From Vagococcus sp. CY52-2 (lineage in GTDB: Bacteria > Bacillota > Bacilli > Lactobacillales > Vagococcaceae): a DNA stretch of 64,000 nucleotides. The translations under genes and the position numbers were made by a program. The notes under the pieces are model-generated. The model saw only the letters and a program-made list of their open reading frames with translations. It searched no databases and was not told where the DNA came from. Below, piece after piece: positions 1-8,645 of this stretch; the stretch's first letter is position 1, and each line of letters opens with the position of its first letter. The stretch spans positions 868,001 through 932,000 of the forward strand of contig NZ_CP093384.1 of NCBI RefSeq assembly GCF_022655055.1, given 5' to 3'.

Positions 1-744
1 TTCTTCTTTTTCTTCTTGTTTCTTTCGTTCGTATTCATATGCTAGATACATTTCTTGTTTTTTGATTTCTAGATAGGCTGGTGATATAGACAATTGGTTA
101 TTTTCATTCATTTTATTAAGCTGTTGGTAGGACGTTTCCATTCTTTTTTTAGAAGCATCTAAGTTGTTGTATTTTACTTTCATAATGATGGTTTCACACT
201 CATTATTGAACGAACGCAGAATTTGTTTAATATTGTTATTCGTCATTTTTTTACCTTCAGCAGCACTTCCATTAACTGTCCATCCATCAAAAAAATTGAC
301 AGCAGTCTTATCTTTAATCATTTGTTTTTGTGTTGCTCGAACTTCAGTTAGTTTGTCTTTATACAAAAGTGATGAAGCAAAATTATATTGTGGTTCATAC
401 AATCCCCAATTTTGCGCGTCAATTGTATTATTCAACGTATTTAATTCGTTCTTTTTGTCCATAATTTCAGCACCCAACTGCAATAATTTATTATTTAATT
501 CTACTTCGGTGCGTTTTACTTTTAATACCGCGTCATCAAGTTTGTTCACTTCAATGGTTAAATCTTCAATCATCGTTTGCTTTTCTATAATCGACATAGA
601 TTCAATGGAAAGTTGTTTCTTTTTGATGCGACTTAATTCTTCTGAACGATTATCTAATCTCTTTTGCATTTTTTTATTTTCATCTATTAATCGTTCGTTT
701 TCTTGTTTTATTTTTTTGATTTTAAAAATATCTAAAATAGCGAT
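1..744 (-). CDS. DUF4041 domain protein, N-terminal part (cut by window edge)
   Basis: The reverse strand is open without a stop from 744 to the window edge (248 codons). The first ~95 residues are charged, heptad-like and probably coiled coil. The following ~150 residues, including NWGLYEPQYNF, VNFFDGWTVNGSAAEGKK and FNNECETI, match the DUF4041 domain as I know it from phage and chromosomal proteins, which often end in a GIY-YIG/T5orf172-type nuclease domain. That C-terminal part would lie outside the window. An AGGAGG-type ribosome binding site (751-756) sits eight bases before an ATC codon (744-742) that begins I/M-A-I-L-D-I-F. No ATG, GTG or TTG lies in frame nearby; the first ATG is 25 codons further in. 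The start is therefore either a rare ATC or a mutated ATG. The function is unknown. Confidence 0.7.
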   Translation of the reverse strand, partial: MAILDIFKIKKIKQENERLIDENKKMQKRLDNRSEELSRIKKKQLSIESMSIIEKQTMIEDLTIEVNKLDDAVLKVKRTEVELNNKLLQLGAEIMDKKNELNTLNNTIDAQNWGLYEPQYNFASSLLYKDKLTEVRATQKQMIKDKTAVNFFDGWTVNGSAAEGKKMTNNNIKQILRSFNNECETIIMKVKYNNLDASKKRMETSYQQLNKMNENNQLSISPAYLEIKKQEMYLAYEYERKKQEEKEE

Positions 745-879
745 AGTTAACTCCTCCTATATTACTAAAGATATGATTGTATGATTATATCACATCAAGT
801 AGGAGGGAAATGACTATAGCTAGAAAATTATCAAAAATAAAAAACATTAGACATGTTTTCACATCTCTAACGTTTTTTT

Positions 880-2406
880 CTATCCTTCCTTCAACCATCT
901 CTCCAACAATAATCTCTGAACTTTCATTGTGGCAGTATGAGGTATCTCGTCAAATGTTTTGATGATAGGTTCATTTAAATGAGGGAGGTCAGCTACTTGC
1001 AGCCACCACGCGTCCCAATCCATTTCTTTTCCAGGCACAACAGCTAAAACAGGTTGAGGAGAGTTATCTTTTCCACGCACAATCACGACTTCTTCCAAGA
1101 AATCCAAGGCATCTAATAAATAATCTTCCAGTGCAAGAGTGCTATCAATGTTTTCAATCAAATCGACTTGGCGATCTTTTAAGTATAAGTGACCACGCTC
1201 GTCCATCATGCCGTAATCGCCACTATCCCACCATTTACCATAAACATTTTCTTCAAAACGAGCGTCTTCTTTATAATAAGTTAATGCACGGCCTTTTGAT
1301 AAAAATTGAATGTGTCCATCTGTCATGACAGGTAGCAGTGTGCCATTTTCATCGGTAATTCTGGCTTTTGTTAATCCTTCAAGTCCAACGCCCATATCAC
1401 GAGCATCAGAGTCTTTTAGTGAATTAATGGTGTGCGAACGTAAAATCATTGGACCGCATTCACTTTGACCATAAACTTGTAAAAAGATAGGGTCATTTTC
1501 TTTTGATGCGTTTAAAAAGGCTAGCATAGTGGCATTGTTTATTGCATCAAATGTCGAATGATAAAACTTAATGCTAGAAAACACATGAGGTTTTTCTTTT
1601 GCCAGTCTTGCCCATTGGACGAAATTATTTGGATGAGTTTCCAATGCAATAGGTTGGTGTGTTGTTAGCATGTCTTCCACTTGCTGAGGTGTTGCACTTG
1701 CTAACGGCATCATAGGAAATCCCATACTCATCAATGAAGAAACCCCAATATTAAAACGAGAGTGCACAGGTGAGATGTGAAATGCAACCAATTCTTTTTT
1801 AGAAATATGAGTAAATATTTCTCGTTGCCATTTAGTTCGCCATCCCATTGAGTGATAAGAATGACAAATCAGTTTTGGGATACCTGTTGTGCCAGACGTG
1901 TGAGTCATGTATGCTATGTCGTCTTTGCCCAGCTCTTCTTGTGATACAGGCTGTGCTGAGGCGTTTAATAATGTCTCTAATGAAATTTTTTTCTCGCTTG
2001 AACTATTTTGAACAGATTGGACGTTTTCTTTCGTCACGTCATCAAATAAAATAAAAGGATCTTCCAAACGCTCAACAAACACGCTAATGGTTTCAGGTGG
2101 TAAATGATAAGACACCATGACAGGTATCGCACCAAGGAAGGAGGCTGCGACAGCAAGTAAATACGTATCAAACTTAGGACTTTTATATAGGATGATTTTA
2201 TCGCCTTTTTTAACACCTAAATGGGCTAACTGATATGCTCTTTTTAATATTTTGTTATGGCTGTCTTTATATGTTGTTTCTAAGCTAAGTGAGGCAAAAG
2301 CTGGTAGTGTTTCATCAAAAATAATCGGAATCGTCGGCGTTTTTTCGGCCGCCTCTTTGTAGTTGGTATAAAGATTTAATGGTTGGTAGTCAAGTACATT
2401 TTTCAA
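880..2406 (-). CDS. AMP-dependent acyl-CoA synthetase/ligase-like protein
   Basis: This is a class I adenylate-forming enzyme (ANL superfamily), which activates a carboxylate as acyl-AMP and usually passes it to CoA or a carrier. I use the TTG at 2406, about nine bases after GAGAGGG; the frame is open to another TTG at 2448 that has no ribosome site. From the 2406 start the visible motifs are the P-loop TSGTTGIPK (170-178), YGQSECGP (312-319), WDSGDYG (about 393-399) and a late lysine in TATMKVQR (about 495) in the usual catalytic-lysine position. At 508 residues the length is normal for the family. It is monocistronic and has no pathway partners beside it, so the substrate cannot be told; a medium-chain or aryl acid is possible. 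Confidence 0.85.
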   Translation of the reverse strand: MKNVLDYQPLNLYTNYKEAAEKTPTIPIIFDETLPAFASLSLETTYKDSHNKILKRAYQLAHLGVKKGDKIILYKSPKFDTYLLAVAASFLGAIPVMVSYHLPPETISVFVERLEDPFILFDDVTKENVQSVQNSSSEKKISLETLLNASAQPVSQEELGKDDIAYMTHTSGTTGIPKLICHSYHSMGWRTKWQREIFTHISKKELVAFHISPVHSRFNIGVSSLMSMGFPMMPLASATPQQVEDMLTTHQPIALETHPNNFVQWARLAKEKPHVFSSIKFYHSTFDAINNATMLAFLNASKENDPIFLQVYGQSECGPMILRSHTINSLKDSDARDMGVGLEGLTKARITDENGTLLPVMTDGHIQFLSKGRALTYYKEDARFEENVYGKWWDSGDYGMMDERGHLYLKDRQVDLIENIDSTLALEDYLLDALDFLEEVVIVRGKDNSPQPVLAVVPGKEMDWDAWWLQVADLPHLNEPIIKTFDEIPHTATMKVQRLLLERWLKEG

Positions 2407-2526
2407 ATAAAAAAACCCTCTCAAAATAAATTGTGCAAGTTTGAACAATTGCTGAATTATCTTATCATAAAATGACTTTATTTTCTATGGTTAAAAAATA
2501 TGGTTAAGTAAAGAATTTTTTATTCT

Positions 2527-3004
2527 TTATCTCACCATCTCCAACGCCTCATACCACTGTTGTCTTCTTTTTTTCATATACCCATTCGCAGCGCCACTCG
2601 TTGAAATACAAGGCATGATGGTTATATCCGGAAATAACTGATTTTCTAACACTTCCTCATAGGCTTTTTTACCATTCGTGATAATTAATTGAATATTCGC
2701 TGTATCTAAAATTTCACTAAAATCATTTAATTCCGCTGTTTTGATAGACGTATCTAAACTCCCTCTGCGCTCAAATAAATGATACACATCCCACAAGCCG
2801 ATATGATGATTTAATAGTAACGCTACTCTTTTGTCATAGTCTGTTTCAAAGGGGACATTAAAAAAAAGCAAACATTATTTTCCAAAACTGATTCCCATTG
2901 TTACCATAATATTGTTGTTTCTTTAATGACATCTCACTTGGTGCACTGCCTAAAATCAGTATACTTGTGTCTTCATTGAAAATCGGATCAAGTCCACGTT
3001 GCAT
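2527..3004 (-). pseudogene. DNA-deoxyinosine/uracil glycosylase (Mug-like), frameshifted
   Basis: An ATG at 3004 follows a good AAAGGAGG. It opens a frame reading LILGSAPSEMSLKKQQYYG and NGNQFWKIMF, the N-terminal half of the small DNA glycosylase family that removes hypoxanthine or mismatched uracil. The frame stops at TAA after a run of eight T (reverse strand; 2860-2867). Dropping one T would continue directly into FNVPFETDYDKR, HHIGLWDV and STSGAANG, the C-terminal half (to 2527), giving an intact protein of 158 residues. As written the gene is broken by a +1 indel in a homopolymer. It could be a true pseudogene, a slippage-corrected or phase-variable gene, or a sequencing error. Confidence 0.8.
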
Positions 3005-3147
3005 AAAACATGCCTCCTTTTTGTGATTTAGTTCATCGTAAGATAAAACTAGTCATAAGTAAATCTTAGCAAGTTAAAAATATGAGTGACAGAATCCATT
3101 TTTCAAACGTTTATATAAGTGTAGAGAAAAAGATGGAGGATGAGACG

Positions 3148-3942
3148 ATGACAACACAACCAACTTATTTTGCGATTATTCCAGCTCATGTGAGATACGC
3201 TAAAACGATCAGTGCTAATGCCAAACTGTTATATGGAGACATTTCTGCTTTATGTCATCAACAAGGGTATTGCTGGGCAAGCAATGATTATTTTGCCAGA
3301 CTATATGATGTGAGTAAAACGTCTATTTCAAAATGGATTAACCAATTGAAAGAGCAAGACTTTGTGACAGTGGAGTTGCATTATAAAAAAGACAGTAAAG
3401 AAATAGACAAGAGGCATATAAAAATTGTTGAAGAGCCTATGAAACAAAATGAGTTCACCTCACCAACGAATGTGATTGCCCCTATTGAAGAAAAGTTTAA
3501 AGAGAATAAGACAGTGAATACTAAAAAGAATAAAACAATGAATAAAAAGCATCCGTATACGAAAGAGCATATGAGACTAGCAAAAATGTTACACATAAAT
3601 CTATCAAAAGATTTTCCAAAAGAGATGAGCAAAGTTAACTTAAATGTTTGGGCAAGTGAGATGTACTTGTTAAACAGGCAAGATGGCGTGAGAATAGAGG
3701 ACATAGCTCACATGATTAACTGGTTAACAACCAATGATTTTTGGTCTCGTCATATCAGGCATCCTAAAAAGTTAAGAGAAACATTTGAGCGACTTGTTGT
3801 TGAAAGTAAAAAAGGTAAGACAACCACATCAAAAACAGAAACATTGCCTGATTGGTTCAATCAATCGATAAAAGAAACCCCGGCAAGTGAAGAAGAGATG
3901 GTTGATATTAAGCAAAAAATACTGGCCTTTCAAATGAGTTAA
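3148..3942 (+). CDS. Helix-turn-helix, phage replisome organizer-like protein
   Basis: The 264-residue protein begins (TTQPTYFAIIPAHVRY) with a winged helix domain of the HTH_36 type seen in plasmid and phage replication-initiation or replisome-organizer proteins; the segment YCWASNDYFARLYDVSKTSI contains the recognition helix. A lysine/asparagine linker (about 115-135) leads to a C-terminal region with YTKEHMRLAKML and NVWASEMYLLN, typical of the C-terminal part of these proteins. I chose the ATG at 3148 because GGAGG precedes it at normal spacing; the frame extends upstream to 3082 without a ribosome site. It stands alone, away from any phage gene, so it may be a phage relic or a host DNA-binding protein. 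Confidence 0.7.
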   Translation: MTTQPTYFAIIPAHVRYAKTISANAKLLYGDISALCHQQGYCWASNDYFARLYDVSKTSISKWINQLKEQDFVTVELHYKKDSKEIDKRHIKIVEEPMKQNEFTSPTNVIAPIEEKFKENKTVNTKKNKTMNKKHPYTKEHMRLAKMLHINLSKDFPKEMSKVNLNVWASEMYLLNRQDGVRIEDIAHMINWLTTNDFWSRHIRHPKKLRETFERLVVESKKGKTTTSKTETLPDWFNQSIKETPASEEEMVDIKQKILAFQMS

Positions 3943-3977
3943 AAAAACAGACTAACTATAAAAGCCAGTCTGTTTAT
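3941..3977. terminator. Intrinsic terminator between convergent genes
   Basis: The arms AAACAGACT (3945-3953) and AGTCTGTTT (3967-3975) are perfect complements and lie between the convergent HTH gene and the small reverse-strand ORF. A-rich flanking bases on the left give a U-run for reverse-strand transcripts. Confidence 0.6.
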
Positions 3978-4056
3978 TAAGTGTTTTTTGTTGATGCTTT
4001 TTAAAAGCAAGGATAGCAGTCGCGATAGTGGCAATGATAACAGTTTTTTTCTTCAT
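3952..4056 (-). CDS. Small hydrophobic protein, 34 aa
   Basis: A short reverse-strand ORF starts at ATG 4056, about six bases after GAAAGGATG. The product begins MKKKTVIIATIATAILAFKK, a positively charged start followed by one hydrophobic stretch and then a polar tail, so it looks like a tiny membrane peptide. Its stop lies inside the terminator hairpin at 3945-3975. It could be a real small protein or chance; no family is recognised. Confidence 0.4.
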   Translation of the reverse strand: MKKKTVIIATIATAILAFKKHQQKTLNKQTGFYS

Positions 4057-4090
4057 AAAAATCATCCTTTCAAATAACTGATGGGACTAA

Positions 4091-4179
4091 GTGGACGGTA
4101 GGATTCGAACCTACACCTCGGTAAATAGAGAACAAACACACGTTTAGACTCTTAGAGTGAAAACACCACGTTCACCCAC
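4091..4179 (-). other. tRNA-like element (acceptor stem and T-arm only)
   Basis: On the reverse strand a perfect T-arm, GTAGG-TTCGAAT-CCTAC (4114-4098), is followed by CGTCCAC (4097-4091). This pairs, with two G-U pairs, to GTGGGTG at 4179-4173, forming a 7-bp acceptor-like helix. The 89-nt span is the length of a class II tRNA, and CTC...GAG before the T-arm could be a variable arm. I cannot fold a 5-bp anticodon stem with a 7-base loop, position 8 is A instead of T, and the 3' end is TTA rather than CCA. It is best seen as a decayed tRNA or a structured leader RNA of the small ORF downstream. Confidence 0.35.
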
Positions 4180-4184
4180 ATATA

Positions 4185-4244
4185 AGCAAGAGCTAGAAAT
4201 AAATGAGTTTCTATTGCTCTAATAAACATTCAACGTGTTGAATG
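4185..4244. other. Two hairpins next to the tRNA-like element
   Basis: Two further inverted repeats lie in the gene-free stretch 4057-4383. One is AGCTAGAAA...TTTCTATTGCT (about 4191-4219, imperfect). The other is CATTCAAC-GT-GTTGAATG (4227-4244, perfect 8-bp arms). With the tRNA-like element they suggest a structured RNA on the reverse strand. I see nothing else in 4245-4350. Confidence 0.3.
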
Positions 4245-4351
4245 ACTCTCTCTTTGACCTGTCTTAATCATACAAGCTAAACCTTAAATGAAACATAAAA
4301 TGATAAGAAGAATTTATAAACAAGTTTAAGAAAAGATAAAGAGTGATGACA

Positions 4352-4383
4352 ACAAAAAAATAAACCTTCCAATCATTGGAAGG
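4352..4383 (-). terminator. Intrinsic terminator, reverse strand
   Basis: CCTTCCAAT-C-ATTGGAAGG (4365-4383) is a perfect 9-bp hairpin. On the reverse strand it is followed by TTTATTTTTTTG. It directly follows the stop codon of the 43-residue ORF upstream on that strand. Confidence 0.65.
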
Positions 4384-4515
4384 CTACAGGCGTTTAAATG
4401 TAGTGATAAAACCATTTTCAGACCAGTCTAAAATATACACAGCTTTGTCATGAACATCATAGATTACTTTTTCAGTTCGATCAGTTAAAAATGGTGCAAC
4501 TTTTGTATCATCCAT
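4384..4515 (-). CDS. Short ORF, 43 aa, possible gene remnant
   Basis: The reverse-strand ORF from ATG 4515 reads MDDTKVAPFLTDRTEKV and ends DWSENGFITTFKRL. It looks like a compact beta-rich C-terminal fragment rather than random sequence, and its stop is immediately followed by a strong intrinsic terminator. There is no ribosome site at normal spacing and the upstream frame closes at once, so it may be the surviving end of a decayed gene. No family is recognised. Confidence 0.35.
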   Translation of the reverse strand: MDDTKVAPFLTDRTEKVIYDVHDKAVYILDWSENGFITTFKRL

Positions 4516-4631
4516 TTGGGATACTTTAAAAAAGTTATTAAACTTTCCTTAGTGTGCATTGTAGCATCATTCGCCTTGTTAAAGGCAGATTATTATTGTC
4601 TATTTGTTTTTAGCGCCTAAATTTAAATTAT

Positions 4632-4667
4632 AAAAAAACTCCCCCAACTTTTGAGGGAGTTTTTTTA
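4632..4667 (-). terminator. Terminator of sstT
   Basis: A-run, ACTCCC...GGGAGT hairpin and T-run (4638-4667) lie directly downstream of the sstT stop on the reverse strand. The A-run makes it usable in both directions. Confidence 0.8.
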
Positions 4668-5912
4668 TTAAAGTAATTTTCTAGCTTCTCTGACACGTGC
4701 ATTTAAATCAATTGTCTGACCAGATTTTTGCTTATCATAAAATTCCGCTGTTGCTGCAAACAACAAATCAGCAGCTGAGTTAAGGGCTGTTTCAACAGAG
4801 TCTTGGACAACCCCAATGATAAATCCAATTCCAACAACTTGCATGGCAATATCATTTGAAATATTAAACAAGCTACATGCTAGTGGGATAAGAAGTAAAC
4901 TTCCTCCAGCAATACCAGAGACACCAGTTGATGAAATGGCTGCTAATAAACAGAGTAGAAAAGCAAGAAGAAATGGAATATCCATTCCCATTGTATGAGC
5001 CGTTGCTAACGTCATGATTGAAATCGTAATCGCCGCACCACCACTATTAGCAGTTGCTCCTAGTGGAATAGAAATAGAGTATGACTCTTTATCTAATCCT
5101 AGTTTCTCACATAATTCCATATTAATTGGAATATTAACAACTGAACTACGCGTAAAGAAGGCAGGAATCCCACTTTCTTTCATACAAAACATCGTTAATG
5201 GGTAAGGATTTTGTTTGAGTAGTAAAAAGACCATAAATGGGTACACAATAAATGACACAAATAACATAGTACCTACTAATAATAAAATTAATTTACCATA
5301 CTCGGCTAGTCCTTTAATTCCGATCTCAGAAATAGAATTAAAGACTAAACCCACAATCCCAATGGGAGCTAGTTGAATAATAATTTGAATGACTTTAGAA
5401 ATGGTATCAGAAATATCTGACAGGACATTTTTTGTGACGTCTGCTGCACTTCTCATACCCACACCAATAACTGCTCCCCAAAATAGTAGAGACAGGTAGT
5501 TACCCTCGATAATGGCTTGAACTGGGTTCATGACAGCTCCAATGATAATATCAGATAAAATGTTCCATAAATCATCTGGTGCTTGTTGTTCGACAGCTAC
5601 ATCAGGTAAAACCAATTTTACTGGGAATAAGTCTGAGGCAAACACCGCAACTAAGGCAGCAATAAAAGTCGCACTCAAATATAAAATAATGACGGTTCGC
5701 ATATGCGTTTTAATGCCTTTTTGTTGTTTAGATAATGAATCGATAATGAGGAAAAAGACTAATAAAGGGGCAATTGCCTTCAAAGCCCCGATAAAGAGAT
5801 CACCTAGTAGTTTAATCCAAGTCCAGGAAGGTACCAACATCCCTAAAATTGCCCCGACGACAATCCCGATACAGATTTTTTGGATTAATGATAACTTTCT
5901 AATCTTTTTCAT
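4668..5912 (-). CDS. sstT: Serine/threonine:Na+ symporter SstT
   Basis: This 414-residue polytopic protein belongs to the dicarboxylate/amino acid:cation symporter (DAACS) family and takes up serine and threonine with sodium at the cell membrane. The sequence has the family's eight or so hydrophobic segments, the re-entrant loop region SIPLGATANSGGAAITI (about 280-296) that carries the cation and substrate site, and the late SGIAGGSLLLIPLA segment. The length is typical of SstT. The start at 5912 has GGAGAG upstream. The gene is monocistronic with its own terminator. Confidence 0.92.
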   Translation of the reverse strand: MKKIRKLSLIQKICIGIVVGAILGMLVPSWTWIKLLGDLFIGALKAIAPLLVFFLIIDSLSKQQKGIKTHMRTVIILYLSATFIAALVAVFASDLFPVKLVLPDVAVEQQAPDDLWNILSDIIIGAVMNPVQAIIEGNYLSLLFWGAVIGVGMRSAADVTKNVLSDISDTISKVIQIIIQLAPIGIVGLVFNSISEIGIKGLAEYGKLILLLVGTMLFVSFIVYPFMVFLLLKQNPYPLTMFCMKESGIPAFFTRSSVVNIPINMELCEKLGLDKESYSISIPLGATANSGGAAITISIMTLATAHTMGMDIPFLLAFLLCLLAAISSTGVSGIAGGSLLLIPLACSLFNISNDIAMQVVGIGFIIGVVQDSVETALNSAADLLFAATAEFYDKQKSGQTIDLNARVREARKLL

Positions 5913-6255
5913 ATTGTTCTCTCCTTTTTGTAATATTAATATAATATACTGTAAAATACGATGAAAATAAACACTTGTTTTGAAATTAATTCACATTTTT
6001 TTCATTTTTTATTATATTGTATAGAGTTTTAATTTGAAAACAGCATAGGTTAACACTGGGTTACTTGATGTTGCTATGACAATAAAAGCTAGTTTATTGT
6101 GAGTTAAACTAGTTAAGAAAAGATGTATCAATTAATTTATTAAGGATCTATGAGAAAAAGAAATAGGTACGAGTGTTTGCTTAAAAAAATAAAAGAACAA
6201 GAAAAACTAAAACAAATATAGTATAATATCACTGATGACTTAAAGGAGAGAGATT
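5913..6255. promoter_or_regulatory. Divergent intergenic region, sstT/ftsK
   Basis: This 343-nt AT-rich stretch separates the divergent sstT and ftsK genes. A good -10 box TATAAT (6222-6227) lies about 30 bases before the ftsK start, but no clear -35 is seen. GGAGAGAG (6245-6252) is the ftsK ribosome site. I see no coding sequence in it. Confidence 0.5.
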
Positions 6256-8592
6256 ATGGCGAAAAAGAAAACAAAACGAGCGCCTACTAAGAAGCAAAAA
6301 GCACAACAAGAGCGAACAACTTATTTCCTAATTGGTGTGTCCTTTATCTTATTTGGTATTTTAGGGGGATTACGATTAGGATTTTTAGGGATGTTGATGA
6401 CAAACGTCTTTCGCTTTTTTGTGGGAAACTTGCATCTAGTAATGGCTCTTTATTTAATTATTTATGGAGCACTTTTGATGTTAATGGGAAAAGACCCTAA
6501 ATTTAAACGAAAAAGTTTGGTAATAGGTCTATTAGTCTTTTTTCTAGGATTATTGCTATTTATTGAAATTGGCTTATTTAAAACGATTAGTCGTGATACA
6601 AACATCCTAGCCATGACATGGCAAAAAATTTCTTCTGACATAAAAGCAAATAGTGTCACGCAATCAGTTGGAGGAGGGATGATTGGAGCCCTTCTTTATA
6701 CCGTAACGTACTTTTTAGTGTCTAAGGCAGGCTCTTATGTGGTTGCCTTTCTAGCGATGGTCGCAGGTGTGCTACTTGTTTCTAATATCGGTGTGTCTCA
6801 AGTCGCTGATAAAGTAGTTGATTTTGGTGGTCAGTTTTTTCATTCACTAAAAGAAAAAAAGCAAGAGCGAGAGGAAAAAAAAAAACTGAATAAGAAAAAT
6901 CAGTTAAAAGTTTCAGAAAATAAACCCAAAGAGACAAAAAGCAAAGAAAAAAAACAACAAGCGCCCTTAATGAGTGATGATGAGGCAGGTGAGAAAGAAC
7001 AATTGACCTTAGAAATTGATAGTTATCAAGATCATTATAAAAAGCGTGATCAACAACAAACCGTTGCAAGACCTAAAAAGGGATCAACAGAAAATAAAAC
7101 AGGTGAACCCGAAAAAGAACAGCCACTCTTTTTTGATTTACCAGAAGGTGAAGAAAACGAAGATTATGAATTACCACCAGTTGAATTATTAAATGATATT
7201 CCGCTCACTGATCAAAGTGCAGAATACAAATTAGTTGAAAAAAATGTTAAGGTATTGGAACAAACATTTGATAGTTTTGGTGTGGATGCCAAAGTGGTGC
7301 GCGCAAGTCTTGGGCCCTCTGTGACTCGGTTTGAAATTCAACCAGCTGTTGGGGTGAAAGTCAGTAAAGTCGTTGGATTGACCGATGATTTAGCCTTAGC
7401 TTTAGCAGCGAAAGATATTCGGATGGAAGCGCCAATTCCTGGGAAATCATTGATTGGAATTGAAGTACCAAATCAAACAACCAGTATGGTCTCATTTCGT
7501 GATGTGGTTGAGTCAGAAAACAATCATGATGAGTTATTACTTGAAGTGCCGTTAGGGCGAAGTATTTCTGGTGAAGTGATGACGGCAGATTTAACGAAAA
7601 TGCCCCATCTATTGATAGCAGGATCTACTGGTAGTGGAAAATCGGTTTGTATTAATACAGTCATTTCGAGTATTTTAATGAAGGCTAAACCCCATCAAGT
7701 TAAAATGATGATGATTGATCCGAAAATGGTGGAATTAAATGTCTATAATGGTGTGCCGCATTTGTTGACACCTGTTGTGACAAATCCTAGAAAAGCCGCT
7801 CAAGCACTGCAAAAAGTGGTGGAAGAGATGGAAAGACGCTATGAATTGTTTGCGGGCTTTGGCGTGCGAAACATGAATGGCTACAATGATATGGTGAAAA
7901 AACATAATCAAACGACTGGAGAAAACAAATCAAGTTTACCTTATATCGTCGTTATCGTTGACGAGTTGGCTGACTTGATGATGGTTGCAAGTAATGAAGT
8001 GGAAGATGCCATTATTCGATTAGCACAGATGGCAAGAGCGGCTGGTATTCATATGATTTTAGCTACTCAACGACCAAGTGTGGATGTTATTACAGGAATT
8101 ATTAAAGCAAACGTCCCTTCACGAATTGCCTTTGCTGTATCAAGTGGGATTGATTCGCGAACCATTATTGATAGTAATGGGGCGGAAAAATTACTTGGTC
8201 GAGGAGATATGTTGTTTGTTCCCGTGGGTGAAAATAAACCCATTCGTGTACAAGGGGCCTTTATATCAGATGAAGAAGTTGAACATCTTGTAGCATTTGT
8301 GACCAATCAACAAGAAGCAGATTATCAAGAGAATATGATGCCATCAGAAAATACTGCAACAAACGGTTCTACTGCTGATTTGGATGAGTATTTTGATGAA
8401 GCTAAGGCTCTTATCATTGAAATGCAAACAGCGAGTATCTCACTTCTTCAACGACGTTTTAGAATTGGTTATAACCGTGCCGCTCGACTCATTGATGAAT
8501 TAGAAGAACAGGGAGTCGTTGGTGCGTCTGAAGGAAGTAAACCACGTAAAGTATTAATGACTTATAGCGATGACAACACAGCAGAAGAATAA
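6256..8592 (+). CDS. ftsK: DNA translocase FtsK/SpoIIIE
   Basis: The 778-residue membrane-anchored hexameric ATPase pumps chromosome ends out of the closing division septum. Residues ~20-185 hold the N-terminal transmembrane helices. Residues ~195-300 form a charged Lys/Glu-rich linker. The motor follows, with Walker A GSTGSGKS (456-463), Walker B region [11 protein letters not shown] (about 566-576), and [20 protein letters not shown]. The last ~65 residues ([41 protein letters not shown]) are the gamma winged-helix domain that reads KOPS/SRS-type orientation sequences. The length and domain order are normal for Firmicutes. The last codons lie inside a 70-nt palindrome. Confidence 0.95.
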   Translation: MAKKKTKRAPTKKQKAQQERTTYFLIGVSFILFGILGGLRLGFLGMLMTNVFRFFVGNLHLVMALYLIIYGALLMLMGKDPKFKRKSLVIGLLVFFLGLLLFIEIGLFKTISRDTNILAMTWQKISSDIKANSVTQSVGGGMIGALLYTVTYFLVSKAGSYVVAFLAMVAGVLLVSNIGVSQVADKVVDFGGQFFHSLKEKKQEREEKKKLNKKNQLKVSENKPKETKSKEKKQQAPLMSDDEAGEKEQLTLEIDSYQDHYKKRDQQQTVARPKKGSTENKTGEPEKEQPLFFDLPEGEENEDYELPPVELLNDIPLTDQSAEYKLVEKNVKVLEQTFDSFGVDAKVVRASLGPSVTRFEIQPAVGVKVSKVVGLTDDLALALAAKDIRMEAPIPGKSLIGIEVPNQTTSMVSFRDVVESENNHDELLLEVPLGRSISGEVMTADLTKMPHLLIAGSTGSGKSVCINTVISSILMKAKPHQVKMMMIDPKMVELNVYNGVPHLLTPVVTNPRKAAQALQKVVEEMERRYELFAGFGVRNMNGYNDMVKKHNQTTGENKSSLPYIVVIVDELADLMMVASNEVEDAIIRLAQMARAAGIHMILATQRPSVDVITGIIKANVPSRIAFAVSSGIDSRTIIDSNGAEKLLGRGDMLFVPVGENKPIRVQGAFISDEEVEHLVAFVTNQQEADYQENMMPSENTATNGSTADLDEYFDEAKALIIEMQTASISLLQRRFRIGYNRAARLIDELEEQGVVGASEGSKPRKVLMTYSDDNTAEE

Positions 8593-8645
8593 GAAATAAC
8601 CAGTCTCTAATTAGAGACTGGTTATTTCTTATTCTTCTGCTGTGT
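8576..8645. repeat. Perfect 70-nt palindrome at the ftsK 3' end
   Basis: Bases 8576-8610 are followed with no spacer by their exact reverse complement at 8611-8645 (35-bp arms, centre TCTCTAA/TTAGAGA). The left arm contains the final codons and stop of ftsK. The core AATAACCAGTCTCT/AGAGACTGGTTATT with TTTCTTATT after it can act as an intrinsic terminator, but the arms extend well past what termination needs, back into the coding sequence. Confidence 0.9.

Noticed and set aside
164-784. 206-codon open frame on the forward strand
   Set aside because: It is antisense to the DUF4041 gene, whose reverse-strand translation has recognisable domain sequence and a ribosome site. The forward product is a low-complexity Phe/Ser/Ile shadow.
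3381-3704. 107-codon reverse frame within the HTH gene
   Set aside because: The Leu/Phe/Ser-rich shadow of a Lys/Asn-rich region; the forward frame has domain motifs.
4091-4260. tmRNA (ssrA) or canonical tRNA
   Set aside because: The T-arm is perfect, but there is no tag ORF resembling the Gram-positive tmRNA peptide and no anticodon arm, so only a tRNA-like element is claimed.
5530-5964. 144-codon forward frame across sstT
   Set aside because: It is the antisense shadow of a clear SstT coding sequence and has no ribosome site or family resemblance.
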